64,000 nt of DNA from NCBI RefSeq assembly GCF_016889705.1, contig NZ_CP069526.1, positions 1,674,001 to 1,738,000 on the forward strand, read 5' to 3'. The first letter of the stretch is position 1. Each line of letters opens with the position of its first letter. Under the pieces are notes generated by a model. It was not told the DNA's origin and made no database searches. It was given only the letters and a program-made list of their open reading frames with translations. The DNA is from Amycolatopsis sp. FDAARGOS 1241 (GTDB lineage Bacteria > Actinomycetota > Actinomycetes > Mycobacteriales > Pseudonocardiaceae). Shown here one piece after another: positions 17,488 through 27,089 of this stretch. Made by a program: the position numbers and the translations under genes.

Positions 17488-18519
17488 ATGACCGCGCGCG
17501 AACCGTCCAAGCCGATCACCGGAGCGCGACCCCGCCCGGCGACGCTGACCGACGTTGCTCGCGCCGCCGGGGTCGCCGCCTCCACGGTGTCGCGAGCGTT
17601 CACGAAACCCGGCCGGGTCAACTCACGGACCCGCGAACACGTGCTGCGGACCGCGGCGGAGCTCGGGTACCGCCCGAACCCCGTGGCCCGTGCGCTGGAG
17701 TCGGGCCGGACGTCGACGCTGGGTCTGGTCGTTTCCGACATCACGAACCCGCACTTCTTCGCCCTCGTGCGCGGGGCGGAACGGCAGGCCTCGACCGCGG
17801 GGTTCACGTTGCTGCTGGGTGATACGCAACAGTCCCCGCAAACCGAGCGGACGGTCGTGGACCGGATCCACGCATCCGTCGACGGGCTGATCCTGGCCGC
17901 GAGCCGGCTGCCGCCGGCGGAGTTGCGCGCTTACGCTGCCGCGAAACCGCTGGTGCTGATCAACCGTCAGGCCGAGCACGTCACGAGCGTCGTCACCGAC
18001 CACGTGGACGGCCCGCGGCAGATCGTCGAGCACTTGCACTCGCTCGGGCACCGAACGCTCGTTTTCCTGAGCGGACCCCGGGAATCGTGGTCCGGCGCCC
18101 AGCGCTGGGCCGTCATCCGCGATGCCGCGGCGGCACTGGGGATCACCGCGACGTGCCTCGGGCCGTTCCCGCCCTCGATGGCGGGTGGGCCTGCCGCTGC
18201 CGACGCGGCCATCGGAACCGGCGCCACCGCGGTGATCGCGCACAACGACCTGCTCGCGATCGGGACACTGCGGCGGTTCAGTGACCGTGGGCTCACCGTG
18301 CCCGGGGACGTCAGCGTGGTCGGGTTCGACGACATCTTCGGCGCGGACTTCTGTTCACCGCCGCTGACCACACTCACCGGACCGCTCGATGAGGCAGGGC
18401 GGAAAGCCGTGGAGATCCTAGTGACACAGCCGGAAATCACCGTGCGTGCACCTCGGTTCTCGCTCCCGTCACACTTGATGATCCGGGAGTCGACCGGGCC
18501 GGCGCGGCCGAGTGCATGA
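17488..18519 (+). CDS. LacI-family transcriptional regulator
   Basis: 343 residues, ATG at 17488 preceded by GAAGGAG. The N-terminal HTH is TLTDVARAAGVAASTVSRAF with the hinge region NPVARALESGRTSTLGLVVS. A periplasmic-binding-protein-like effector domain follows (HNDLLAIGTLRRFSDRGLTV, PGDVSVVGFDDI). It is divergent from the transporter operon and very probably represses it until the pathway substrate or an intermediate binds. Confidence 0.93.
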   Translation: MTAREPSKPITGARPRPATLTDVARAAGVAASTVSRAFTKPGRVNSRTREHVLRTAAELGYRPNPVARALESGRTSTLGLVVSDITNPHFFALVRGAERQASTAGFTLLLGDTQQSPQTERTVVDRIHASVDGLILAASRLPPAELRAYAAAKPLVLINRQAEHVTSVVTDHVDGPRQIVEHLHSLGHRTLVFLSGPRESWSGAQRWAVIRDAAAALGITATCLGPFPPSMAGGPAAADAAIGTGATAVIAHNDLLAIGTLRRFSDRGLTVPGDVSVVGFDDIFGADFCSPPLTTLTGPLDEAGRKAVEILVTQPEITVRAPRFSLPSHLMIRESTGPARPSA

Positions 18520-18603
18520 TCGGAGAGAAGAACCGGCTGTGGTGACGCGCGTGCGCCGTGGCTCGGACCGGTGTCGGCCCGAACCACGGTTCACGCGCGG
18601 GTG

Positions 18604-19374
18604 TCAGCTGGTGCCGGATGCCGCGATGCGTTCCATGGCGCTGGCCGCAGCCGTGGACATCTCCGCAGGAGCGTCGAGGCTGTGCAGGTAATCGGCGGCG
18701 TCGCGCATCTCGTGAGAGCGGCGTTCGGCGTGGGCGACCGTGCCACTCAGGAAGCGGTCGAGCAGCACTTCGCCTGCCGCAAGCTGCTGGGAAATCTGGG
18801 TACGCAGCCAGGTTTCCACGCCGGCGGCGCGCGCCGCGGTGATGGCCTCCGAGCTGACGACAGCGAAGCCCTTCATGGCCACGCTGCGCAGGAGCGTGCG
18901 GGCTGTCGCCGCGCCCGGGCCTCCGTCCACAACGTCGGTGCGGGCGCCCAGCGCGGTGAAGACCTCGGCCACCACATCGGCGCCCGGCCCGCTCACCAGG
19001 AGGTCGGTCTTTGCCCCGGTGAGTGGCACAGCGCCCAGCACCGCGACGTCAGCGAAGCACCGTCCGGCTTCTGCAACCACCGCTCCGGCCTCCGCCATCA
19101 CCGCAGGTGCCGCCGAACTGAAGTCCGCCCACACGACGCTCGCGCGAGCGCGGGGTGCGACCTGCCGCGAGAGTTCGACGCTGAACCGCGAGGGGGTGAG
19201 GACGAAGACGGCGTCGACGTCCGCGACCGCGTGTGCCGGGTCGGTGCGCCTGCCGACACCTGGTGGGGTCTCGACGGGACCTGGGTCGTACCCGGCGACG
19301 TCGTGACCCGCGGCGGCGAGGTCGGCCGCGTACCGGCCGCCGGCTTCGCCCAGGCCGAGCACTGCGATCTTCAC
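18604..19374 (-). CDS. NAD(P)-dependent 3-hydroxyisobutyrate-dehydrogenase-like protein with DUF1932
   Basis: 256 residues from a GTG that overlaps the upstream RraA-like stop as GTGA. N-terminal Rossmann domain (MKIAVLGLGEAGGRYAADLA) with beta-HAD features and a catalytic-site lysine region (TLLRSVAMKGFAVVSSEAI). The helical C-terminus resembles DUF1932. These enzymes oxidise beta-hydroxyacids. It is the last gene of the second minus-strand operon, after an RraA-type aldolase and an ABC importer, and converges on the lacI-type gene. Confidence 0.85.
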   Translation of the reverse strand: MKIAVLGLGEAGGRYAADLAAAGHDVAGYDPGPVETPPGVGRRTDPAHAVADVDAVFVLTPSRFSVELSRQVAPRARASVVWADFSSAAPAVMAEAGAVVAEAGRCFADVAVLGAVPLTGAKTDLLVSGPGADVVAEVFTALGARTDVVDGGPGAATARTLLRSVAMKGFAVVSSEAITAARAAGVETWLRTQISQQLAAGEVLLDRFLSGTVAHAERRSHEMRDAADYLHSLDAPAEMSTAAASAMERIAASGTS

Positions 19375-19958
19375 CGGGCCACCGCCTGGCCGATCTGGGC
19401 GCGCTGCCGGGTCTCCGCTTCGAACTTCTGCTCGGCGCGTTCGAGGATTTCCGCGACCCGCTCGAGCGGCAGGACCGCGACGCCGTCGTCGTCGCCGACG
19501 ATGATGTCACCGGGCTGGACCACGACACCGCCGGCCGCGATGGGCACCTGGGACAGCCCGGGGCCGTTGCGGTACGGGCCCGCGGGGGTCACGGCGGTCG
19601 CGAAGACGGGCACGCCGAGCTCTCCGATGTCCGCGGCGTCGCGGACGGCTCCGTCGATCACGAATCCCGCGAGCCCGGCGGCCTTCGCCCGGCCGGCCAT
19701 GAGTTCACCGATGAGCGCGCGGTCGGGGTAGCCGCCGCCCGCGACGACGATCACCTCGCCGGTGCTCGCGTTCTCGAGCGCGGCGTGGATCTCTTTGTTG
19801 TCGCCGGCGGCCGTGAGGACGGTGTAGGCCGGCGCCACGAGCTTCGCTCCGGGCCATACCGGTTTGATCGCCGACCGCATGAGGTACAGCCGATCCATCG
19901 CGTCGCCGATGTTGGCGGTCGGCAGCCGGCGAAGGCGCTGTTCGAGGTCCGGGGTCAT
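19371..19958 (-). CDS. RraA-like protein, probable 4-hydroxy-4-methyl-2-oxoglutarate-type aldolase
   Basis: 195 residues, ATG at 19958 overlapping the permease stop (ATGA). The fold signature TANIGDAMDRL and the metal/substrate motif VIDGAVRDAADIGELGVPVF are present; the R-D-x-x-D pattern is kept, which marks catalytically competent HMG/CHA aldolases rather than RNase E inhibitors. Such enzymes cleave 4-hydroxy-2-oxo dicarboxylates to pyruvate plus a keto acid. It fits the lower part of a catabolic route. Confidence 0.85.
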   Translation of the reverse strand: MTPDLEQRLRRLPTANIGDAMDRLYLMRSAIKPVWPGAKLVAPAYTVLTAAGDNKEIHAALENASTGEVIVVAGGGYPDRALIGELMAGRAKAAGLAGFVIDGAVRDAADIGELGVPVFATAVTPAGPYRNGPGLSQVPIAAGGVVVQPGDIIVGDDDGVAVLPLERVAEILERAEQKFEAETRQRAQIGQAVAR

Positions 19959-21759
19959 GTTGTGTTCTTGTCCTTTCCCTGGGGTGTGGAGGCGACCGAG
20001 CGGAACGCCGCTCGGCCACGTGTGAGGAGCCCTCGGCGTGGGCCTGATCGGGATGACCGCCGATCGAGAGCGGCGGAGAGTCCGACGATGATCCCCGAGA
20101 CGACCGTGATGACCATCGCCATCGCGGCTAGCGACGAGTACGTGCCGTTCTCCCAGATGTTGAGGATCACGAACCCGACCACGGGGTTGCGGGTGCCAGA
20201 CAGCAGCGCGGAGACCGTCAGGTCACCAATGGCCAGCACGAACAGCAGTGCCCACCCGGCGAGCAGTCCCGGGGCCATGAGGGGGAACGCGATCTTCGCG
20301 ACGGTCCGTGCGAAGGTGGCTCCCGACATGCGCGATGCCTCGAACAGCTGGTCGCCGATCTGGTCGCGGGCCGAGCCCGCGGCTACGGCCGCCTGCGGCA
20401 TGTGGACGACGACGAAGGCCAGCAGGAGGGCGAGGAGCGTCCCCTGAAGCCGGAACGGCGGGCCGGTGAGCGTCGCGACGAAGACGACGCCGATTACGAT
20501 GTGCGAGAGAGCGCCGGGGAACCGCATCGCCGCGTCGAGTGTGCGGGCTCGCCAGCCGCCGGTCTCTCGTCCGTACACCACGAGGAGGCCGGCGATCACG
20601 ATGCCCACCGTCGCCGCGAGGATACCGAGGAAGCCGCTCACCGTCAGCGCACGCCCACCCACGCTCGCGGGGGAGAACAAAGCGGCGTACTGGTGGAAGT
20701 TCAGCTCGCTCCACGCGATCTTCGGTGCCCAGAACGACTGAGTGACACCAGTAGCAGCGCGATCACCGGGAGGACGGCGCTCAGGAGGAGGTAGAGGAGC
20801 ACGGTGCAGCGGGCCGGCCACTTCCAGGCCCCGAGCCGCACGGGCGAGGGCCGCGCACCCTTCCCGCCGAGCACCGCGTGCCGTCCGCGCCGGCTGATTC
20901 GGCGTTCGAGCCAGAACATCGTGGCCACGACGAGCGCGATGAGGACACTGAGCACGACGGCGACGTCGAGCTGCGGCGGGTAGGTGCCGCGCACGAGCTC
21001 GATGATGACCACGGGCAGGACGCGGATCCTCGCGCGGACGCCGATGATCGACGGTACCGAGTAGAGCGCGAACGACGTGACGACGCAGAGCAACGCCGCG
21101 GACGCGATCGCGGGGGCGATCGCCGGAATGTACACCCGGAACAGCGTCCTGATCACTCTGGCGCCGGACATCCGGGACGACTCTTCCTGCGAACCGTCCA
21201 CATTGCGCAGTGCGGCGGCGATGATCAGGTAGGCGAACGGCACGAGGTGCAGGGTGTAGACGAACACAAGGCCCGGCCAGCTCCCGATCTCGAAAATCGG
21301 GGTCTGCGGCAAGCCGAGCGCTTGCTGCACGCTGCGGGCGATCGAGTTGAGGTAGCCGGCCGACGAGGAGCCGAGGAACATCCAGCCGATGGCGAGGGCG
21401 ATCGGCGGCAGCAGGAACGGCACGAGCGGCAGCAAGCGCGAGACCCAGCCCAGCGAGGCGTCGGTCCGTTCGTTCAGCCAGGCGAACAACGTGGCGACCA
21501 GCAAGGCGAGGGGGACCGCGGTGACGAGGATGATCACCGAGTTGAGCAGTGCGTCCCCCAGGCCCCGCACGGCGAACGTGCGGGCGAGCAGCGACTGGGC
21601 GCCCTTGCCAGACAGCAGGCTGATCACCGTGCCGCCGATCGTGTAAACGAGGAGAGCCGCGTAGCCGAGCGCAAGCAGTGCACCAGTGATCCGCAACCCG
21701 TCAGTTCGCCCGCGCTTGCGCTCGATCCTGGGTGCGTATTTCGCAGTGGTGATCGTCAT
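19955..21759 (-). pseudogene. ABC transporter permease, two-domain, one frameshift
   Basis: Two overlapping frames form one protein of about 600 residues. The first (21759 to about 20735) has the motif EESSRMSGARVIRTLFRVYIP. The second has the matching EASRMSGATFARTVAKIAFP. Joined, they give the double binding-protein-dependent permease of iron(III)/thiamine/putrescine importers, with about 12 helices. The break lies in ...LLLVSLS / TQSFWAPKIAW near 20735, a single-base event. It may be a recent mutation or a sequencing error. Coupled by ATGA overlaps to the ABC ATPase remnant upstream and the RraA-like gene downstream. Confidence 0.8.
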
Positions 21760-22180
21760 GCCGCCGGCTCCTGGCTTGCGTCGGGATCGCGCACGACGCG
21801 CACGCTGGAGGGCGCCACCCGGATCTCAACCGCATCGCCGCGGCGCGGTTCGTCGGTTCCGCGTTCGTGGCTCCACACCGTGAGCTCCTGACCGGTGTGG
21901 AGCCGGACGATGCGCTCGCGGTGCGAGCCGACGAACACCTCGCGCACGACCTCGCCGAATCCGGCGCTGCCGAGGTCGGCGGCGCCGGCCTTCGCGAGGG
22001 AGATGGCCTCCGGCCGAACCAGTGCGACAACGGGGGCACCCGAGAACCGCGATCGACTCCGGGGCCGAGCTGGTCGTCACCGAGCTCCAGCCGGCCGATA
22101 CCTGCCAGTTCGGTACGGGTGACGTCGCCGTCTGTCTCGAGGCAGGTCGGCCAGGAGTTGAGCGCGCCGACAAGGCGCTG
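21756..22180 (-). pseudogene. ABC transporter ATP-binding protein, C-terminal (TOBE) fragment
   Basis: The frame ending at 21756 reads VVALVRPEAISL, FGEVVREVFVGSHRERIVRL and VEIRVAPSSVRVV, the regulatory TOBE domain of an iron/thiamine-type importer ATPase. A frameshift near 22045 leads to VGALNSWPTCLETDGDV. Walker A, signature and Walker B regions are absent. Its stop overlaps the permease ATG. The loss of the ATPase domain means this importer cannot work as encoded here. No substrate-binding protein gene is present either. Confidence 0.7.
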
Positions 22181-22369
22181 AGGGCCATCGTCGCGGGGTA
22201 CGCCGCGCTGGCAAAGCCCTGGAGGTCGCGCACCAGATTCCCCAAGGAGATGACGACTCCAATGGTGTCGGTGCCGATCTTGCTGAAGGGGACGTCATCG
22301 AGGCCTTGGCCTCGAGGTCCACCCGACCACGGCATCATCGGCATCTACGGCAGCCAGCTCGACGTCTTC
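22181..22369. other. junction between ABC importer and Tn3 fragment, unrecognised
   Basis: A short minus-strand frame (KIGTDTIGVVISLGNLVRDL) has protein-like composition but no recognisable family. It is presumably a scrap brought in at the rearrangement that removed the ATPase N-terminus. Confidence 0.3.
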
Positions 22370-23755
22370 GACGACCCTCGACGCCGAGCCCCAGGCCGTC
22401 CTCGTCGTGACCTGTCCTCCCGCAGGTACCACTCGGTGGTCCAGGCCAGCGTGTCGTAGGAGATGCCGGAGGCCTCGGCCATCGGGGTCAGTCCGAAGTT
22501 ACAGGCCTGCGCCAGGATCGTGGCGTAGAGGTCGCGGCGGAGCTGCGGATCCCGGTGCGTCTTCCCACCGGCGTGAGTGAGCTGGTCCGATAAGGATGCC
22601 CATTGGTCCACCTCGATCAGCAGCTCGGTCAGCTGCGGTCGCGGGAGCAGGTCGGCCAGCTGCAGGCACAGCTGGCCGACGGCGTCCGGCACGGCCATCG
22701 CCGAGAGCTTGGAGACGACTGTCTCGCCCCGCTCGGTCATTCGGACCGCCCCGTCCCGGGCGGCCAGCAGCGGCTTGAGCTCGCCGAGCGCGGCGTGCAG
22801 CTGTTCGCTGACCTGCTCCAGCGCCTCGTCCGCCGAGGGCGAGACGTGCGCCAGGGCGCAGTACTCGGCCCGCTGGCCCTGCCAACGCTCGGCGGGCAGT
22901 AGGAACGTGGTCGGGTCGGCGTAGCGGCGCGACCCGGGAGCCCAGACATCGCCCGACCGCGGCGCGTCGCGCAGTCCCAGGAGCGTGCACAGCTCCCAGT
23001 ATTGCCGGTCTGCGGTGGGTGGTGTTGCCGGCCTTGCGGGCGTGCTCGAGGTAGCCGCGCGAGCGAGTCGGCACGAACTCCGCCGGCGTGCCGTCCGGCA
23101 CTTTCCGGCTGCCCTTCGCATACAGCTCGCGCAGGACGTCGACCGCGGCCAGAAGCGGCTTCGCGTCGAGCGAGGCCTCGAACTCCAGCCCACCGATCAC
23201 GTGCAGTGCGAACTCCCGAAGGTAGGTGAAGCTGGCGTCGATCAGGGTCAGGTGCCCGTGGTCGCGCTGCAGCCGGTCCTTCGGGTCCGGCCGCGCCGCG
23301 CGCATCCGGTCCAGCCTGATCCCGGCCTGCAGCCGGCCGCCGACCTCGGTGTCCGCGATCGTCTCGTCGGTGGCCACGGCGAGGGTCTCCTCCAGCAGGT
23401 CCAGCTTCCGCTCCGACGCTTTCGCTCGTGCGGCGAGCAGCTCGTCCAGCTTCCGCTCCGACGCTTTCGCTCGTGCGGCGAGCAGCTCGTCCAGCTTCCG
23501 CCGCGCGCGGCTCTCCGTGCCGGAGATCGCCTGGTCGAACATCTGCACCAGCTCGTCGAGCACTTCGACCGCGCACTCGGCCACCGTCGCCAGCAGCACC
23601 GGGAACCGCTTCTCCCCGTCGCGGAGCACGAGCGCCTGGTTGGTGGCACGGCCGACCCCGGCCAGACGGCGGCGCCGGGTGTCCGGCAGGCATGCCAAGT
23701 CGATCCGCGCGGACACCCTTCGAGTTCCTGGCGCAGAGTCGTTCACCATAGGCGC
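22370..23755 (-). pseudogene. Tn3-family transposase, central fragment with frameshift
   Basis: On the minus strand: PDTRRRRLAGVGRATNQAL, KRFPVLLATVAECAVEVLDE, LQRDHGHLTLIDASFTYLRE. After a frameshift near 23000: RQYWELCTLLGLRDAPRSGD then ASGISYDTLAWTTEWYLRED. These correspond to the middle of a Tn3 transposase up to just before the main catalytic region, and both ends are missing. It is oriented inward toward the catabolic island, opposite to the N-terminal fragment at 11380. It contains a 45-bp in-frame tandem duplication. Confidence 0.85.
23402..23491 (-). repeat. two perfect 45-bp tandem units inside the Tn3 transposase fragment
   Basis: Each unit encodes KLDELLAARAKASER on the minus strand; a partial third unit follows at 23492. 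The duplication is in frame and sits in a helical, coiled-coil-like part of the protein. Confidence 0.9.
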
Positions 23756-23796
23756 ATGTCGACGGCCCGCAGCGCGTATCCGGTCTCTCTGGCTAA

Positions 23797-24515
23797 GAGT
23801 GTGTCTCAGTAGGGGTTTGGCTGGTCGTGGTGGATGGTCTTGGGTTGTGGGTGATCTGTCTCGGCGGCTGGTGCCGGATGAGTTGTGGGCGCTGGCGGAG
23901 CGGCTGGTTCCGGAGCACGGGGTTCGTCCGCAGGGTGGTGGACCGGCACGGATCGACGACCGGGCTGTGTTCACGGCGATCGTGTTCGTGTTGACCAGTG
24001 GGTGCGCGTGGCGGTATCTGCCGCCGTCGTTCTGGGTCACCGTGCCGACCGCGCATCGCCGGTTCACCGAATGGACCAAGGCCGGTCTCTGGCCCCGGCT
24101 GCACCGCGCGGTCCTCGATGAACTCGGCGGCCAGGGCATGATCGACTGGTCCCGGGTGGTCTGTGACGGAGCCTGCGTTCGAGCCAAAAAAAGGGGACCC
24201 ATGACCGGCCCGAACCCCGTCGATCGCGGCAAGAGCGGCTCGAAGATCCACGTCCTGTCCGACCGTGCCGGGCTGCCCTTGTCAGTGGCGGTGTCCGCGG
24301 CCAATACCCACGACTCCTACGCTCTCAAACCGCTGGTCATGGCCATTCCCGCGATCACATCCCGACGCGGCCCCCGCCGAGGCAAACCGGGGAAACTACA
24401 CGCCGACAAGGCCTACGACCAGACTGAGTTGCGGTCGTGGGTTCGCGGCCGCGGCATCAAGGTCCGCATAGCCCGCAAGGGCATCGACTCGCGCAAGAAG
24501 CTCGGCAAACATCGC
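23797..24515 (+). mobile_element. IS5-family element, right end missing
   Basis: The left inverted repeat GAGTGTGTCTCAG at 23797 matches the intact copy at 60826. The transposase reads LSRRLVPDELWALAERLVPE, DDRAVFTAIVFVLTSGCAWR and KIHVLSDRAGLPLSVAVSAA in one continuous frame across an A7G4 run. It breaks off at KKLGKHRS, before the last 35-40 residues of the family. A truncated, inactive copy. Confidence 0.85.
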
Positions 24516-24900
24516 AGCGGGCGTTCGTGTGCGACGGCCGTTTTGAGGTTCTCGAGCTCGGCAATGATGATCCTGTCGGTGGTCGTCGTGACTCCGGCGA
24601 CCTGAAGACCCGGTTTTTGCTCGACCAACGACCAGGTAGTAGCCGCGCGCCCTCGTCGCGTCCCTCAAGTTCCTCGATCGGGGGCGGGCCCCTGGAAGGA
24701 GCCGCTCCGGGCATGACGCAATACACGACCGCCCAGGCCGGTCGCATGCGTGGGTTGCCTTTGTCGCCGTGCTGGCGGGCGACTGCGGTCTCGGGTGCTG
24801 GTTGGCGCCACAGGGTGCCGTGTCGTCGTGGCGAAATGTCTTCTGCTTACGCGCTCGGGACCGCCTGGTACGCCGGTGAGGGCTCCGGTGGCTGTGGTGA
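24516..24900. other. unrecognised stretch between IS5 fragment and radical SAM gene
   Basis: No convincing gene. A short minus frame (TTTDRIIIAELENLKTAVAH) looks protein-like but has no family I recognise. Confidence 0.35.
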
Positions 24901-26424
24901 TCACCCCTGGCGGGGCTCGAGGGTTTGGGTGAGGTCGGGTACTCGCTCGGCCGGCGAGAGCAGTTCGGCGTAGCGGCCGAGCATGCGGTCGCCCAGGTGG
25001 TGGTAGTAGTCCGGCAGATTCGTGGTGCGCCCCTCGTGGAAGGCCAGGAACCGCGGGTCGTCGCGCAGCATGCCCAGGATCTGGTGGAAGCTGGCGATGT
25101 CGCCGCGGAAGGCTGCGGATCGGGCACGGTGCACGTAGCGGATGAGGCGGTGGGACGTCGTGCGCGTGCGGCGGCGCAGCATGGCGCGTGATGCGGCGTG
25201 GGAGTACAGCTCGGTGAGCTTGGTGTAGTAGGTGATCGGGTCGTAGTGGCGGAGAGTGGTCACCAGGTACGGTGCGTAGTAGAAGCTGAAGGGCATGGTG
25301 GTCAGGATGCGTCCGTCGGCGGTGAGCTGGTCGTGCAGTGGGGTGCCGCCGAAGGGCACCGGGATGTTGATCGTGGGCCAGACGAAGGGGGTGCGGTCCA
25401 TGAACCGCTTGGTCAGCTCGACCGGCTCGTCGCCCTGGTCGGTGTCCAGCCCGAACATGAAGTTCGCCTGCAGGTAGGGCACATTGTCCGCGAGCACTGC
25501 AAAGTGGTCGGCGACATGGTCGACCTTGGCCACGCCACCCTCGCGGCCCACGCCGGCCTTGTTCGAGTAGTCGGTCCAGGACTCCACGCCCGGGGCGACC
25601 ATGACGCAGTTGGTGTCCTTGAGCCGGCTGGGTCGGTCCTTCCGCAGCACGGTCAGCGAGCTTTCGATGATGTAGGGGGGCCGCTCGCCCGGCGGCAGGG
25701 CCTGCAGCACGTCCAGGACCCGGTCGAAGGTCACCGCGAAGTTCGGGTCGTGGAACACGATCAGGGTTCCCGGCAGGTGCCGGGCCAGATAGCGCAGATC
25801 GGCGGCCAGGCGGTCGGGGGACAGGGGGCGATAGCGGGTGTTCCAGTCGATGCAGAAATCACACTGGTAAGGGCAGCCCATGCTGGCCAGCATCGGCACG
25901 GCGGACAGCAGCAACGGTTTGCGGCCCCAGAAGAACGCCGAGGCGCGAATCTCGGGCATCCGTTCGGCCACGGTCGGCACGTCTTCGAAGGGGCGGGCCG
26001 CCGAGACGAGGCTGCCTGGGTCGAACTGCCCGGCGAGGATGTCGGCGACCAGTTCGGCATCGCATTCACCCACGACCAGGTCGAAGAACCGCAGGCAGTC
26101 GGCCGGAAACGCCTTGGCATGCGGACCGCCGATCACCGTGCGGACGCCGGCCCGGCGGTACAGCTTGGCCAGCGCGTAGGCGAGGTGGCTGACCTGGGTG
26201 TAGCAGGCGATGAACACCACGTCCAGGTCATTCGGCAGCAGCCGGTGCGGATCACCCAGACCGTAATAGGTGGCGTAGAACGTCTCGTGCCCCCGCCGAC
26301 GGCACCACACGGAGATCGCCTGCGGGGTGATGCTGGCGAACTGTTTGGTCATCAGCAGGCGATAGCCCACTTCCGCCGGCCCGCGCGCCGGCGGGGCCAG
26401 AATGTCCAGGACTCCCACCCTCAT
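24901..26424 (-). CDS. B12-binding radical SAM protein
   Basis: 507 residues from the ATG at 26424 (RBS GAGGAGGG). The N-terminal cobalamin-binding-like domain runs to about residue 170 (VVFIACYTQVSHLAYALAKL, then GGPHAKAFPADCLRFFDL). The radical SAM cluster motif is CPYQCDFC (C-x3-C-x2-C), in MGCPYQCDFCIDWNTRYR. A SAM-barrel and a C-terminal helical region follow. Such enzymes methylate unactivated carbons or remodel lipids or natural products. No biosynthetic neighbours survive, so the substrate cannot be inferred. The extra N-terminal codons to 26613 belong to an ANTAR remnant. Confidence 0.88.
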   Translation of the reverse strand: MRVGVLDILAPPARGPAEVGYRLLMTKQFASITPQAISVWCRRRGHETFYATYYGLGDPHRLLPNDLDVVFIACYTQVSHLAYALAKLYRRAGVRTVIGGPHAKAFPADCLRFFDLVVGECDAELVADILAGQFDPGSLVSAARPFEDVPTVAERMPEIRASAFFWGRKPLLLSAVPMLASMGCPYQCDFCIDWNTRYRPLSPDRLAADLRYLARHLPGTLIVFHDPNFAVTFDRVLDVLQALPPGERPPYIIESSLTVLRKDRPSRLKDTNCVMVAPGVESWTDYSNKAGVGREGGVAKVDHVADHFAVLADNVPYLQANFMFGLDTDQGDEPVELTKRFMDRTPFVWPTINIPVPFGGTPLHDQLTADGRILTTMPFSFYYAPYLVTTLRHYDPITYYTKLTELYSHAASRAMLRRRTRTTSHRLIRYVHRARSAAFRGDIASFHQILGMLRDDPRFLAFHEGRTTNLPDYYHHLGDRMLGRYAELLSPAERVPDLTQTLEPRQG

Positions 26425-26479
26425 CACACAACCCTCCTCGTGGACGTTCGGGCCAGGCTGCCACGGATACCCACGCGGG

Positions 26480-26640
26480 AGCCCAGTCATGCCCCTTCCG
26501 CTTGACTGCACTGTGACGACTCCGGTGGCCTGGTGAACAACGGCGTCGATATCGGACAGCCAGCCGATATCCAGCGGGCCCGTGCTGCGCAGATCGTCGA
26601 GGACCGCGGCCACTCCGGCAGCACGGGCTCCAGATGAATC
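26480..26640 (-). pseudogene. ANTAR-domain remnant
   Basis: In the frame upstream of the radical SAM gene, AVLDDLRSTGPLDIGWLSDI then DAVVHQATGVVTVQ resembles the start of an ANTAR domain after a GAF domain (usually ..AVHQATGMV..QL). Only about 50 residues remain. Confidence 0.45.
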
Positions 26641-26745
26641 CGGGCCGGCCGGCCTCCGCAGTTGCCAGATCGGCGACCAGGGCGGGGCCGCCGCGTTCGT
26701 GCGCCGCCGGCCTGGGGCCTTCGCCGACCGTGCTGCGTTCGGTAC

Positions 26746-27039
26746 TCATAGCGCGGGCATACTGCCAGAGCTCGGCCGTGCGGTCCGGCGATCGGTTTCG
26801 GACAGGCCGCCCCACACGCCGTAGACCTCCTCAGTGCCCAGAGCGTGCGTGCGGCACTGCGCCATCACCGGGCGGCGGTGGCAGATCTGCTTGGCTCTGG
26901 CGTCGCGCTCGGCTTTGACGCGGCCGCGTTCGCTGTCGGGGTGGAAGAACAGGGCGCTGTCCAGCCCGCGGCAGGCGGCTCGCCGCTGCCAGTCCCAGCT
27001 TTCGACCACAGGAGCGGTACGTCGCCGGCCGTGAGTCAT
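26746..27039 (-). CDS. WhiB-family protein with a cluster Cys replaced by Arg
   Basis: 97 residues. The WhiB layout is clear: WQRRAACRGLDSALFFHPD, the C-x2-C-PV region and GVWGGLSETDR. The family binds a 4Fe-4S cluster through four Cys (C...C-x2-C-x5-C). Here the middle motif reads ICHRRPVMAQC, so the third Cys is Arg (CGC where TGC is expected). The protein probably cannot hold a normal cluster. WhiB proteins regulate through contact with the primary sigma factor. It may be a degenerate or apo-type variant. Confidence 0.85.
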   Translation of the reverse strand: MTHGRRRTAPVVESWDWQRRAACRGLDSALFFHPDSERGRVKAERDARAKQICHRRPVMAQCRTHALGTEEVYGVWGGLSETDRRTARPSSGSMPAL

Positions 27040-27089
27040 GCGGAGTCACCCCCGGCGGCTCGGGTGCACGGGGGTGCGCCGACGCTGTG

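Noticed and set aside
25198..26505. A 435-codon plus-strand ORF
   Set aside because: Antisense of the radical SAM gene, which has the CxxxCxxC motif and a strong RBS.
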